This document shows positions 8,101-15,435 of a stretch of 33,831 nucleotides of DNA, piece after piece (the stretch's first letter is position 1; each line of letters starts with the position of its first letter). Location of the stretch: contig JACAUC010000030.1 of the NCBI GenBank assembly GCA_013390945.1, positions 1 to 33,831 on the forward strand, read 5' to 3'. Both the position numbers and the translations under genes were made by a program. The notes below the pieces were generated by a model. It ran no database searches. It saw nothing but the letters and a program-made list of their open reading frames with translations, and had not been told where the DNA came from. This stretch comes from Candidatus Chloroheliaceae bacterium. GTDB lineage: Bacteria > Chloroflexota > Chloroflexia > Chloroheliales > Chloroheliaceae.

Positions 8101-9030
8101 GAGGCTCTCTTCGCTAGTGGCCTGAATCAAATTGCGCTCCTCGGCCACCATCAGGAAGAGCAGGCGATAGACCAATCGCAAAAGTTGGCGGTAATAGTCG
8201 AGGGGCTTGAGCTTGCCATCCTTCAACTTTTGGCTCAAAGTGGAGTTAGCCGGATGCGCCAGCAAATCCTGTCCTAGCGTCACAAGGGCCACCTCTACGC
8301 CGTCGCGCAGACCATCGCGCACCCGGCCTCCGGCTTCAATCGCCTGTTGGTGATACTTTTCCAGCCAACACCCGGTCGTATCCTCCATACCTTGCGGCAA
8401 GCGGGAGCGGTGCAACAATCGGTAGAAGAGGGCAAACTCACTAAACTTCTCACCCTCCAGCATCGCCTTTAGATCAAACTCCACATAGGTCGGGCGAGAG
8501 GTACGCGACGAATCCCGCAGCAGCCGAAACTTTTCGCCATTGGTGACAATGCCCCACAGATGCTCGGTATTGTTCAAATACTCCTGAATCAGCGCGTGAG
8601 GCGAAAGGCGCGGCTTGCCCGAAGCCGAACGCTCGTCCAATTTGCGCCGAATACCCTCGATATGCACGGGCGGGCCATTCTCATCTTCTCCGGCCCGGTG
8701 CGAAATAGCATAAGTTTGGTTGTTCACCATTGTCGCCGAGGGCATGTAGGTCAGCTTATAGCCCAGCGATTCTAGCAAGGGGCCAATCCAATATTCGCGG
8801 GTTTGGCGAGTAGCCGGGTCGCTCCCCGACAAGCGGCGCAAACGGTGTTGATACGCCTTCCAATAATCGCGCACCTCGCTCCAGACCAACGCAATCTCAT
8901 CGGTCAGGCGAGCGGTTTTATCCAGCCAAAAATCGGTGGGCTGTTGCCCCAAAAGGCTGCCCGTAGTGATCTGCTCCAAAAGATCGGCTGGTATTAAATT
9001 ACCTTCGGTAACAATGGTGGAAAAGCTCAT
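5107..9030 (-). CDS. Large Eco57I-type adenine DNA methyltransferase, restriction/defence protein
   Basis: A 1307-aa gamma-class N6-adenine methylase. TGSYYTRPELV (about residue 453) is the pre-motif-I signature, VCDPACGSGHFLLAAARR holds motif I (D501), IYGVDLNPLAVDLCKLALW is the acidic-loop region, and VVLGNPPW (N768-W771) is catalytic motif IV. The first 450 residues contain a domain with PVHIEG, LSPHALIQEYLN and HLWGIVTNGEKFRLLRDS, typical of large stand-alone methylases and resembling DISARM DrmMI in my recollection. The last 350 residues look like a target-recognition region plus a tail with GLYGLTRDELRYIL. No nuclease motif is certain. Its ATG overlaps the stop of the upstream 293-aa gene (ATGA), so the two are translationally coupled. 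No helicase, PLD or DUF1998 gene is nearby, so it is not a complete DISARM or BREX locus. It could be a type IIG enzyme or an orphan. Confidence 0.9.
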   Translation of the reverse strand: MSFSTIVTEGNLIPADLLEQITTGSLLGQQPTDFWLDKTARLTDEIALVWSEVRDYWKAYQHRLRRLSGSDPATRQTREYWIGPLLESLGYKLTYMPSATMVNNQTYAISHRAGEDENGPPVHIEGIRRKLDERSASGKPRLSPHALIQEYLNNTEHLWGIVTNGEKFRLLRDSSRTSRPTYVEFDLKAMLEGEKFSEFALFYRLLHRSRLPQGMEDTTGCWLEKYHQQAIEAGGRVRDGLRDGVEVALVTLGQDLLAHPANSTLSQKLKDGKLKPLDYYRQLLRLVYRLLFLMVAEERNLIQATSEESLKIYRDYYSINRLRRLADQRGTGQNRFGDLWLGLHTTFRLLEDDGGAEVLGLTALDGDLFGPQAIPDLQQTRLLNETLLKAIRALSVYLDPQSKMRQRVNYAALDVEELGSVYESLLDFRPVVSTDNLTNTLNFALVTGTERKTTGSYYTRPELVHELIVSALEPVLNERLVAAGTDKAAKEQAILEITVCDPACGSGHFLLAAARRLGKELARVRSGEDQPGPEKFREAVREVISRSIYGVDLNPLAVDLCKLALWIEGYNAGMPHSFLDSHIRWGNSLIGATRALVKAGIPDEAFQAVTGDVKAVATAFKKRNQQERKLYQDTSHVQSGLNFEAEGEPESRYKALVEQAKQVEALPDKNMAQVRRKTEEFSRSRSQGTVWWDELTTLHLWTAAFFTPLTSITNRAIPTSSAIFDPLQRRGDLVSRGYQLAAETGFFHWELEFPQVFERGGFDVVLGNPPWESMQLEELQFFASRDLGIAKAQNKAAREKLIKLLPQIKPHLAEEFAKAQYMQEATNRYVRNSKRFPLAAVGKMNTYALFAEHSCNLVNPQGRAGIIVPTGIATDDTTKAFFGDLNEQRSLASMYDFENREALFAGVHRSYKFSLLTIGKTTGPTKFVFFASNTRQLNDAQRKFTLTPEEIALLNPNTRTCPVFRTNTDAELTKKIYRLNPVLINEKNGRNDWGISFMQGLFNMSTDSYLFKNNPSEGLVPLYEAKLIHQFTHRWATYYGQECREFTCKELQAPNSTVTPRYWVESTLVEEQLAKRWSKQWLLGFRNVCRSTDERTAIFSLLPKFGVGHSMPLIFINPKITSSLILCLLALFNSFPFDYVVRQKIGGVNLTFGYVKQLPSLPPAAFSKEDVVYITERVLELVYTASDMQPFAVDVWAELDETGRERVWLRWLECNGAPLKIQNLKSEIEAPFIWNEARRAQIRAELDAKIAGLYGLTRDELRYILDPAEVYGPDFPGETFRVLKEKETKLYGEYRTRRLVLEAWDKN

Positions 9031-9908
9031 CTATCTTTTCCGAACCTGTAAATTGATTTGGTCTCTTGAGCCTTTTTGATAATGGTCTGGAAATCTGCCG
9101 TTTCAACCTTGCGAATGGATCTAAACTGGAAGGCTTTCCTTAGTCCACCGGAGAGCCAGCTAATTTTATTGTTCAGATCCTTCGCATTGCTCTTTAGGTA
9201 AAGTGGCACCGAAAATTCTTGTTGTTCTAGCGTTACCTGCCAGCAAATTTCGTAGTCCTTATCGCTCCTTTCAGAACTGGCTTTTGCTGCCTTTGCCCAA
9301 GCGGTGAAAGCATAATCTGGTCCAGCTCTATAGATAATAAAGTAAACGTTAGTACCCCTACGCCGAAATTCCTGTAAAGCATCAATCAACTTACGACTGT
9401 CGCCGGAAGAAGAAGCATTGAAGGAGTAGCTACGACCGTAGCGTTCCAACTGCTTCCAAGGGGTGTCCTCGTGGCGATACATAATGACAAAGGCCGGGCC
9501 ATCCAGCGGTAGGGGTGGTGCTAACTTGCCGTCCTGATTGATGGTCAGTTCCGATGCGGGCGGGGTCAGTTTGCCACCTTGGTTGATAGCTGGTTCTGGT
9601 GCGGGCGGGGTCAACTTGCTATCTTGGTTAATAGTTGTTTTCGGTTTATCCGAGATGCTATTATTTATTCGGGATACATTAAAGCCACGCTGCTCAAGAT
9701 AAGCACTTGCTTCAATAATATCAAAAGGATCGGTGGCTTTGGTGGCAAACGTCACAATTGGGTTGACGGGGTAAAATTTACCCCTGTAGTGAATACAATA
9801 TTTGTTGTGTGTGCTATCTTGCTCCCATTTCCAAGTATTGCTTAGTTTCCGGTCAAAAAACGCCAGTGCCTCGATAATTTTGGACTGTGATACATTGGGT
9901 ATTACCAT
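9027..9908 (-). CDS. Partner protein of the methylase, possible McrA-like head domain
   Basis: 293 aa. Residues 8-82 (KIIEALAFFDRK, then HNKYCIHYRGKFYPVNPIV and ASAYLEQRGFNVSRI) read like the DNA-modification-sensing head domain at the N terminus of ScoMcrA-type nucleases; this is a pattern match from memory. Residues 92-135 are a linker of three 15-residue repeats (INQxxKLTPP). Residues 138-293 (AFVIMYRHEDTPWKQLERYG and beyond) are a mixed alpha/beta domain I do not recognise, with no HNH or PD-ExK motif that I can see. GAGGGAG lies 8 bases before the ATG. The stop overlaps the methylase start, implying linked expression and probably a joint function. It may recognise target or modification state, or act as an effector. 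Confidence 0.8.
   Translation of the reverse strand: MVIPNVSQSKIIEALAFFDRKLSNTWKWEQDSTHNKYCIHYRGKFYPVNPIVTFATKATDPFDIIEASAYLEQRGFNVSRINNSISDKPKTTINQDSKLTPPAPEPAINQGGKLTPPASELTINQDGKLAPPLPLDGPAFVIMYRHEDTPWKQLERYGRSYSFNASSSGDSRKLIDALQEFRRRGTNVYFIIYRAGPDYAFTAWAKAAKASSERSDKDYEICWQVTLEQQEFSVPLYLKSNAKDLNNKISWLSGGLRKAFQFRSIRKVETADFQTIIKKAQETKSIYRFGKDR
9504..9635 (-). repeat. Three tandem 45-bp coding repeats
   Basis: Three near-identical 45-bp units encode TINQDSKLTPPAPE, PAINQGGKLTPPASE and LTINQDGKLAPPLPL in the 293-aa protein. The period preserves frame, so copy number can change linker length without breaking the gene. Confidence 0.85.
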
Positions 9909-9922
9909 ATCTTTTACTCCCT

Positions 9923-10192
9923 CTAACGCCCCGAAATAAATTTTTGTCTATTGTATTCCCTTCGGCATTGGCAACAAAGCAGAATATGATTTTGAGAGGA
10001 ACTTATTTTTGTAACTTTTCTTGAAAGGCAGGCTCTGATGTAAACAATCACTTCCCCTTGAATTTTGTACCGTTCCAAGATACTTACACCAACGGGTTTA
10101 ACCTGATAAGCAATCATTTTTCCGGCTACCTTGGTCTTTATGTAGTAGTGACCATTTGTGGTGGGTATAGAACTGGGCGTTATCGGCGACAC
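9923..10192 (-). CDS. Possible small protein, GTG start, first gene of the methylase unit
   Basis: 89 aa from a GTG codon. The first 60 residues have an alternating hydrophobic pattern (YYIKTKVAGKMIAYQVKPVG, SILERYKIQGEVIVYI) plausible for a small beta protein; the tail is cysteine and arginine rich (LLCCQCRREYNR). I do not recognise the family. In favour: same strand as the next gene, only 14 bases before it, with the stop codon partly inside that gene's ribosome site. Against: no obvious ribosome site before the GTG, although a TATAAT lies just upstream (10195-10200, minus), so the message could be leaderless or the true start could be internal. Confidence 0.35.
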   Translation of the reverse strand: MSPITPSSIPTTNGHYYIKTKVAGKMIAYQVKPVGVSILERYKIQGEVIVYIRACLSRKVTKISSSQNHILLCCQCRREYNRQKFISGR

Positions 10193-10297
10193 CTATTATA
10201 GAGTTATTCTGCCGGGCATTGGCTTACCAGTTCACACTACCCTGCGGGCTACCTGTGAAGGAGCCTGTAAGCTCTTACGTAGACTGGTCTTTGATAA

Positions 10298-10666
10298 TTA
10301 GAAGAGTCCACCACGTTTTTTTCGTTTGAAAAAGGCCCGGTAGGTTTTAACATCAAACCCGCCGCTATTTGAAGAGGCGATTGCGCCACCAGTGTTAACT
10401 GGTTCGCCGGAGAATGATCTAATCCTTTCAAGGAAACCACCGTTCCCTCCTCCGACCCGCACCGAACCAGCGATAGGAATCATCGTGGTATATTGTAAAG
10501 GTACTGCCAGTTCCGCCGCCACATTGATTAATTCCCAGCCCTCCTCTCCTAAAGGGAGTATTAGCTCTTCTATGGTTTTGCCCTCCATATTATCGAATAC
10601 TGAAATCCAAGTGGAATTATCCTCATCGTAGCTATAACACATTACTTTATATTCCCATTTTTTCAT
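10298..10666 (-). CDS. DUF4177-like small protein
   Basis: 122 aa. The pattern MKKWEYKVM, then LGEEGWELINVAAE and a terminal YRAFFKRKKRGG matches small DUF4177-type proteins (WEYKVV, LGxEGWELVxV, xxxFFKRP), whose function is unknown. A glycine/serine-rich insert (about residues 67-105) separates the strand containing MIPIAG from the terminal strand, making it longer than the usual 60-80 aa. GGGGGAG precedes the ATG. It appears monocistronic and is not clearly linked to the defence genes on its 3' side. Confidence 0.8.
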   Translation of the reverse strand: MKKWEYKVMCYSYDEDNSTWISVFDNMEGKTIEELILPLGEEGWELINVAAELAVPLQYTTMIPIAGSVRVGGGNGGFLERIRSFSGEPVNTGGAIASSNSGGFDVKTYRAFFKRKKRGGLF

Positions 10667-10735
10667 AACATCTCCCCCGACTTTATCATAACTAAATAAT
10701 TATTATAATTGCCCCTTATCTGCGATAGCTCCACC

Positions 10736-10833
10736 GTATCATCTCAAGCGGTTGTCTCAAGGGTTTAGTGCCAAAACCTGCCGCAGGCTGGGCGTATGCA
10801 ATACGCCCCTACCCCGAAATTTTGAGATGATAC
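10736..10833. repeat. 98-bp element with 12-bp perfect terminal inverted repeats (MITE-like)
   Basis: GTATCATCTCAA at 10736-10747 is exactly inverted at 10822-10833. The interior carries a copy of the small palindrome GGGCGTATGCAATACGCCC. Two further half-copies of the end, TTGATGTGATAC, lie at 10846-10857 and 10913-10924. The size and inverted ends fit a miniature non-autonomous element; no target duplication could be assigned with confidence. Confidence 0.55.
10790..10808. repeat. Dispersed small palindrome, copy 2
   Basis: GGGCGTATGCAATACGCCC followed by CTACC. Compared with copy 1, both arms changed together (CG to TT on the left, CG to AA on the right), so pairing is kept. Confidence 0.8.
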
Positions 10834-10991
10834 CTGTACAACTCTTTGATGTGATACCTTGACGTGCGAGGTAAAGCGGTATTGGCAATGCCTCTACGAC
10901 TCTTCCCCGATTTTGATGTGATACGTTTCTTTTCTTATCTCGAAGTTTTCAGGGTCAGTGGAGTTTGCAACCTATACCAAAAGGAGGGCAA

Positions 10992-12749
10992 CTAGCTACA
11001 AAACACTACTGAATCTCCCCCCGCCTTTAGGCGGGGGATCCTTTTCTTTGATACTGCCTCTTCCTTGCCTTTTAGGAAAGCAAGGTTCTTAGCAGTAGTG
11101 GGAGAAAGATTTTGTGGCAGACGCGCTCTGGCACGGGGTATGCCCATGCTTCGGGGAAAAACTTCGCCCTCATTCGCACGTTGGATTAGGCTGTCGGTTA
11201 CTGCACTAAGGCGCGATTCCACACCTTCCCATTTAAGGGTAGCCGACACAGATAGAAATTCAACTTGAGTTTCAGTTTTGGTTATGGGATCAACCTCAAC
11301 CTTAGCCTCAACATAAGAAGCCAGCCATCCCGAATACAAATCGCGTTGTACCGGGCCTATACCACACTCGCATTTGTGAGTGCGTTGGGAGAGTGGCTTC
11401 TTCTCTAGGGAGCCGCAGCCATGACACACTTGGGAAAGTTTGGTGGTATAGGTACTAAACTCTAGGAATGTTCCGCCAGTTCTTGCAACCGTGCGTTTCA
11501 ACATCTCTATGAACATTCCCGGCGCTCTTGTACCCACACTCTTTCCAAAGCACTTTTGCCAGCCTTTGTAGCTTACCTTTTCAGTTTTTATTACATTACC
11601 AGCGCGGACAATCTCATTAGCCAGCTTACCGTGCAAGCTTTTACGATGCGCGGCTAGTTTACGGTCAGCATTAGCCATCCTGCGACTGTTGGTTTGATAG
11701 CCTTTACTGTCCTTCCAAACAAACCGCTTACCTTTACCCTTGCTGCCTTTGCCTTTAGCAGTAGCAGGCTTCTTAATCTGTCCTTTTTCGTCAAAGTTGT
11801 CAGGATTGTTGGCCCTTCTCTGCCGATCAAGCTTTCTTTGAAGGCGACGTTTGGCACGGGCATCCACTCTTATTTCAGGGCAGAATTGCTCTAGTCTAGC
11901 TACTTCTGCGTCCTGAGAGACTATCGCAATGGTGGAAGGGCCAAGATCTAGTCCAATCACCGCATTACCAACGGTCATATTCTTAGGTTTGAGGTAAGGT
12001 TTACCCTCAACTACCAGTTGTACATAGTACCGATGGCCCGTACAATCTGCGCCCTCTGCTTTGGGGCTACTGCCTTTGCGCCGAATTACGCGCACGTATT
12101 TGATACGACAACCAAGACCGTGACGAATCACTGGGTCTTGCCAATCTATTAGGGCAGATATTTCCAGCTTGCCACACCCCCACACCAGCTTACCGCCATT
12201 GCCCTCAGTTGGTTTGTCCAATATGAACCGGATACCCGCGTTATTACTCTTGCCCTCTAAGGAGGATAGACCACGTCCTTTGCTTTTGAATCTGACCTTC
12301 TTAGCCTGTCCGACACACATTCTTTGAGCAGCCCTAAAAGCGCGGGTGGCTAGAGTTTGGGCGGTGACTGCATCAATATGCTCCTTTATCCAACTGGTAC
12401 GGGCGGTAGTAGCAAAAGCATGGAGGGCGTATTCGCTAAAGCTATATTTCTCACGGGCCAAAGCAAAAGCCGCTTTCCTCTGATCCTTATAATCCGGCGT
12501 TTTGGGGATAGCACAAGCCGCTTTCCATTCGGGGCTACGACGCATAGCTTTGAGCCGCTTGACGGCCTCACAAAGCAGGGCATTATAGAGGTTACGTCCG
12601 GCTTCAAAGCGGGAACGTAGCACTTTTGCCTCTTGGCTCTCTACCGACAGGGGCATTTCCAACACAAAGCTAGAGGGGTTTTTGCGCGTACTGGTTGTAC
12701 CTGTACGTTTTGATGTACGCTTTTGATTTTGGCTTTTACTCTGGTTCAT
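10992..12749 (-). CDS. TnpB-like RNA-guided nuclease (IS200/IS605 accessory family), long form
   Basis: A 585-aa OrfB/TnpB-family protein. The split RuvC nuclease looks intact: D268 in VIGLDLGPSTIAIV, E390 in VIKTEKVSYKGW, D470 in VQRDLYSGWLAS. The zinc ribbon is C442-X2-C445 and C460-X-C462. The N-terminal beta/helical half (residues 25-260) would hold the wedge and recognition parts. The protein is longer than common TnpB (about 370-420 aa), with a K/G-rich linker (328-342) between RuvC-I and II and about 110 extra residues after RuvC-III. TnpB proteins cut DNA guided by a transposon-end RNA overlapping the 3' end of the gene; a GC hairpin at 11018-11037 sits inside the last codons, as expected. 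No TnpA transposase gene is present. No strong ribosome site precedes the ATG. Confidence 0.9.
   Translation of the reverse strand: MNQSKSQNQKRTSKRTGTTSTRKNPSSFVLEMPLSVESQEAKVLRSRFEAGRNLYNALLCEAVKRLKAMRRSPEWKAACAIPKTPDYKDQRKAAFALAREKYSFSEYALHAFATTARTSWIKEHIDAVTAQTLATRAFRAAQRMCVGQAKKVRFKSKGRGLSSLEGKSNNAGIRFILDKPTEGNGGKLVWGCGKLEISALIDWQDPVIRHGLGCRIKYVRVIRRKGSSPKAEGADCTGHRYYVQLVVEGKPYLKPKNMTVGNAVIGLDLGPSTIAIVSQDAEVARLEQFCPEIRVDARAKRRLQRKLDRQRRANNPDNFDEKGQIKKPATAKGKGSKGKGKRFVWKDSKGYQTNSRRMANADRKLAAHRKSLHGKLANEIVRAGNVIKTEKVSYKGWQKCFGKSVGTRAPGMFIEMLKRTVARTGGTFLEFSTYTTKLSQVCHGCGSLEKKPLSQRTHKCECGIGPVQRDLYSGWLASYVEAKVEVDPITKTETQVEFLSVSATLKWEGVESRLSAVTDSLIQRANEGEVFPRSMGIPRARARLPQNLSPTTAKNLAFLKGKEEAVSKKRIPRLKAGGDSVVFCS
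11018..11037 (-). ncRNA. Hairpin at the 3' end of the TnpB-like gene, candidate omega-RNA / element right end
   Basis: CCCCCGCC (11018-11025) and GGCGGGGG (11030-11037) form an 8-bp stem with a four-base loop, within the codons for RIPRLKAGGDS. IS605-type right ends and the guide-RNA scaffolds of TnpB usually sit at this place. Full RNA boundaries cannot be set from one copy. Confidence 0.45.
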
Positions 12750-13138
12750 ATTAGTATAATCTAACGTTCTCTTTAAAAGTGCCGATCCCAGCTAAACTTG
12801 TTCTATTATTAGAGCTTCCCCTAACCCTATTGCTAACAACCAGTTGACGCAAGGGGCTTTGGGAAGAAAGGTGGTTTTGGTAAATTAACTTTACACGTAC
12901 AAAGTAAAAATTAAAGTTAAAATAAGTTAAAATTAGGTGGTTTGGCCCCATTTTCCCTCCCATATGTAGGAAGGATTGGAAATCCCTCTGCTATAATGCC
13001 ACTTTGCCTTTTTTAGAGCTTGCTTCTCTTGACACTCCTATAGTGTGTATCTATAATGCGAGTAGACATAATAAAGGGGCGGCTCTAAATAATTAATATC
13101 TGGTAAAATACCAGCGAGAGGGAAGATAGGGTAAACAT
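12750..13138. other. 389-base gap between the divergent TnpB-like and secreted-protein genes
   Basis: No gene is supported. The left part should include the left end of the TnpB element and its promoter (a TATACT-like box just before the ATG). An A/T-rich stretch (12880-12940) follows. At 12967-12985 is an imperfect hairpin related to the one at 17394-17440. The right part has the strong promoter at 13029-13057. Confidence 0.6.
13029..13057 (+). promoter_or_regulatory. Perfect-consensus sigma70 promoter
   Basis: TTGACA (13029-13034), a 17-base spacer and TATAAT (13052-13057), with no mismatch. The predicted start near 13064 gives a leader of about 75 bases before the secreted-protein gene. 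This predicts strong, largely constitutive expression unless repressed. Confidence 0.88.
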
Positions 13139-15295
13139 ATGGCGAAAAGGGTATGGCGAAGGTTAGGGATCGGGCTAATTAGCCTAGTTCTACTTCTATC
13201 TGGGAGTGGGTTAGCCTTGTGGAGTGGAAGCGGCATCGCCCTTTCGCAACAGGCCAACCAATATAAGGCGCATTTCCAGTTAACCGAATTGCCCAAAGAG
13301 GGGCGGATTGGTTTGCGGCTAGTACTCTCGAACGTAACTATTACAAACACTGGCACTTTGAGTTGGCCCAAGAATGGCTCTAGCCCGATAAAGCTGGCCT
13401 ATCGTTGGTTCTATAACTATGGGGCACCCGTGCCAAAAACTGGCAAGGATGCGTGGGACGATTTACGAGCCGACTTGCCCCAAGATATTGCACCGGGCAT
13501 TACCGTAATTTTCCCCCAGTTTATTGTCGGCGTTCCCAGCACCCCCGGAGATTATACGCTGCATCTAAATCTGGCCCAAGATCAAAGTTTTTTCAGCGAC
13601 AAAGGTTCACCCGATTATGAAATCAAGTTGACCATCAAGCCGCGTGATACTACCGCCCCAACCGCTACTATCTCTTTCCTACCACTTTATACCACCCTTA
13701 CCACCTTTCCCGTAAGCTGGTTGGGTAAAGATGACCCCGATGGCACGGGCGTGGCTACTTACGATCTCCAATATAAAGTTAGTGGCGAAGGTGATTGGCA
13801 CGATTGGCTCTTGAACACTAGCCTGACCAGTGCCTCCTTTACGGGCGAAAATGGCAAACTCTACTTCTTTCGCGTCAGAGCTTCCGACCGCGCAGGCAAT
13901 ACTGGTAACTACACCCTCAATGAGCAAGCCGCTACCCGCCTTGATGCCTTATCACCAGTCTCCAAAATAAATACCCTACCCACCCAAAGTGCCAGCACCT
14001 TCTTGGTTCGTTGGAGCAGCTTTGATAATGTGGATCTAGCCGGGCCAGAATTATATGATGTACAATTTCGCGAAGGTAGCAATGGGGCTTGGGTAGATTG
14101 GATCAATGCTACCGCTTCGCAAGCGGCGGCCTTCCGAGGCGAACCCGGCAAGATTTACTCTTTCCGTGTGCGGGCCATTGACTATGCAGGCAATCAGGAA
14201 GATTATTCAGCCGAAGCCCAAGCTTCCACCACAACTAGTCCTGCTCTCGATAGCCTCTATGCTGCGCCCATACTCACTGCTACCACGAACACCGCCATTT
14301 TCCCGTTGGTTGTTAAAAATGGCGAGAGTGGTACAGGAAACACTGGTATTGTGGTTAAAAATCCCGGCAGCACTCCGATTAATGTTTTTATCCGAATCAA
14401 TGACCGGGCAGGCGCACCTGTTACCCGGACGGTCAACGGTAAGGAAGAAGTGGTAACTGTAGATACCGCTACCACCCTTGCCCGTGTAGAGACCCTCCTC
14501 AAAACGATAGCACCCGGCGCAACTACTACTATTTGGACGGGTAATATCAGCACCACTCTCCTCAATGGCTGGGCTACCGTTAATTCGGATGCCACTTTCC
14601 AAGCTACCGCCGTCCGTCTTCCGGCGGGTGGTGTCTTTCCCCCCGTACAAGCGGCTTCGTCTACTGCTTCTCGTAGCCTTTTTATGCCACTAGTACGCAA
14701 AAACGATCAACTCTCCTCGTCGGTTATCAATCTTGTTAATCCTACCGTCACTCCCGCCGATTTTACCCTTAACTATTACGATAGCAATGGCGGGCTAGTT
14801 CTGACCGAAACTCGCAAGCTAGGTCGTTTCGCCAGCACTCGCTTCTCACTCAATAACTTGGGAACCACCGATCCCAATCTACGCTTTACTGGTTCAGCCA
14901 TTATCAGTTCCAGCGTAACCCTAGCCGCCTCCGTAGAGACACCCCTCGAGGACGGTTCGGTTGCCTCCTACCCGGCCCTAGTTAGTGCAGCGGACAATAC
15001 TACACCATTAGCAGTCTATAAAGAGGTAGATGGAGTTACTACTACCCTATTGGTGCAAAATGGAGCTAAAGAGCAAATCAGCGTTAAGGTAGAATATTTA
15101 GACCAGCAGGATCAAGTTATCGCTAGTACCACGCGCACTATTCCCGGCTTTGGGCGTACTACCTTTTGGCAAGGTGATCTAACCGATCTCAAAAGTGGCT
15201 TTGCGGGACGCGCTCGCCTTAGCACCAGTGGCGGCACAATTGCCGCCCTTGCCCTTGGGGTTGGTCCCAGCCTCAAAGGTAAAGCATTACCCTAA
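13139..15295 (+). CDS. Secreted multi-domain surface protein with Fn3-like modules
   Basis: 718 aa. Residues 1-37 form a signal peptide: basic start MAKRVWRR, hydrophobic core LISLVLLLSGSGLALW, likely cut near IALS-QQ. About residues 40-170 are a beta domain. Two Fn3-like repeats follow (about 172-265 and 275-370), each ending FFRVRASDRAGN or SFRVRAIDYAGN and containing matched W/D residues (GDWHDW, GAWVDW). Three beta modules follow (starting about 385, 514 and 610), each opening with a FPLVVKN/FMPLVRKN/YPALVSA-type strand and continuing with VKNPG/LVNPT/LVQNG. No sortase motif, anchor helix or catalytic motif is visible. It is probably an exported adhesion or cell-surface protein; the function is unknown. 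The start has AGGG about 8 bases upstream and a perfect promoter; a hairpin at 15308-15350 probably ends the transcript. Confidence 0.85.
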   Translation: MAKRVWRRLGIGLISLVLLLSGSGLALWSGSGIALSQQANQYKAHFQLTELPKEGRIGLRLVLSNVTITNTGTLSWPKNGSSPIKLAYRWFYNYGAPVPKTGKDAWDDLRADLPQDIAPGITVIFPQFIVGVPSTPGDYTLHLNLAQDQSFFSDKGSPDYEIKLTIKPRDTTAPTATISFLPLYTTLTTFPVSWLGKDDPDGTGVATYDLQYKVSGEGDWHDWLLNTSLTSASFTGENGKLYFFRVRASDRAGNTGNYTLNEQAATRLDALSPVSKINTLPTQSASTFLVRWSSFDNVDLAGPELYDVQFREGSNGAWVDWINATASQAAAFRGEPGKIYSFRVRAIDYAGNQEDYSAEAQASTTTSPALDSLYAAPILTATTNTAIFPLVVKNGESGTGNTGIVVKNPGSTPINVFIRINDRAGAPVTRTVNGKEEVVTVDTATTLARVETLLKTIAPGATTTIWTGNISTTLLNGWATVNSDATFQATAVRLPAGGVFPPVQAASSTASRSLFMPLVRKNDQLSSSVINLVNPTVTPADFTLNYYDSNGGLVLTETRKLGRFASTRFSLNNLGTTDPNLRFTGSAIISSSVTLAASVETPLEDGSVASYPALVSAADNTTPLAVYKEVDGVTTTLLVQNGAKEQISVKVEYLDQQDQVIASTTRTIPGFGRTTFWQGDLTDLKSGFAGRARLSTSGGTIAALALGVGPSLKGKALP

Positions 15296-15307
15296 CTCCA
15301 TAATAAA

Positions 15308-15350
15308 GTTTTCTCTCTTCTTTCAATTTAAGGGATAGGAGAGAGAAAAC
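15308..15350 (+). terminator. Hairpin after the secreted-protein gene
   Basis: GTTTTCTCTC (15308-15317) is the exact complement of GAGAGAAAAC (15341-15350), 13 bases past the stop codon. CCTTTG follows rather than a long U run, so termination may be partial. Confidence 0.55.
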
Positions 15351-15435
15351 CTTTGTAAGCCGCTTTAGAGTCGGTTAATGCTAGTTAATAATTCCCTTTT
15401 TGAGTTTGTTAGGCCATTAGAAAAGGAGTTCAACG

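Larger units (their letters stand above)
10667..10991. other. 325-base gap between the DUF4177-like gene and the TnpB-like gene
   Basis: No coding region is supported. It holds the 98-bp inverted-repeat element, the extra TTGATGTGATAC copies and, at its right end, downstream flank of the TnpB-like gene. The left end (10680-10720) is A/T rich and probably includes the DUF4177-like promoter. Confidence 0.6.

Noticed and set aside
5107-9908. Complete DISARM or BREX locus
   Set aside because: Only a methylase and a small partner are present; no DrmA/B/C/D, PglZ, BrxC or BrxL-like genes in the window.
12751-12963. 70-codon minus-strand ORF upstream of the TnpB-like gene
   Set aside because: Low-complexity A/T-rich translation without motif; it sits where the element end and promoter should be.
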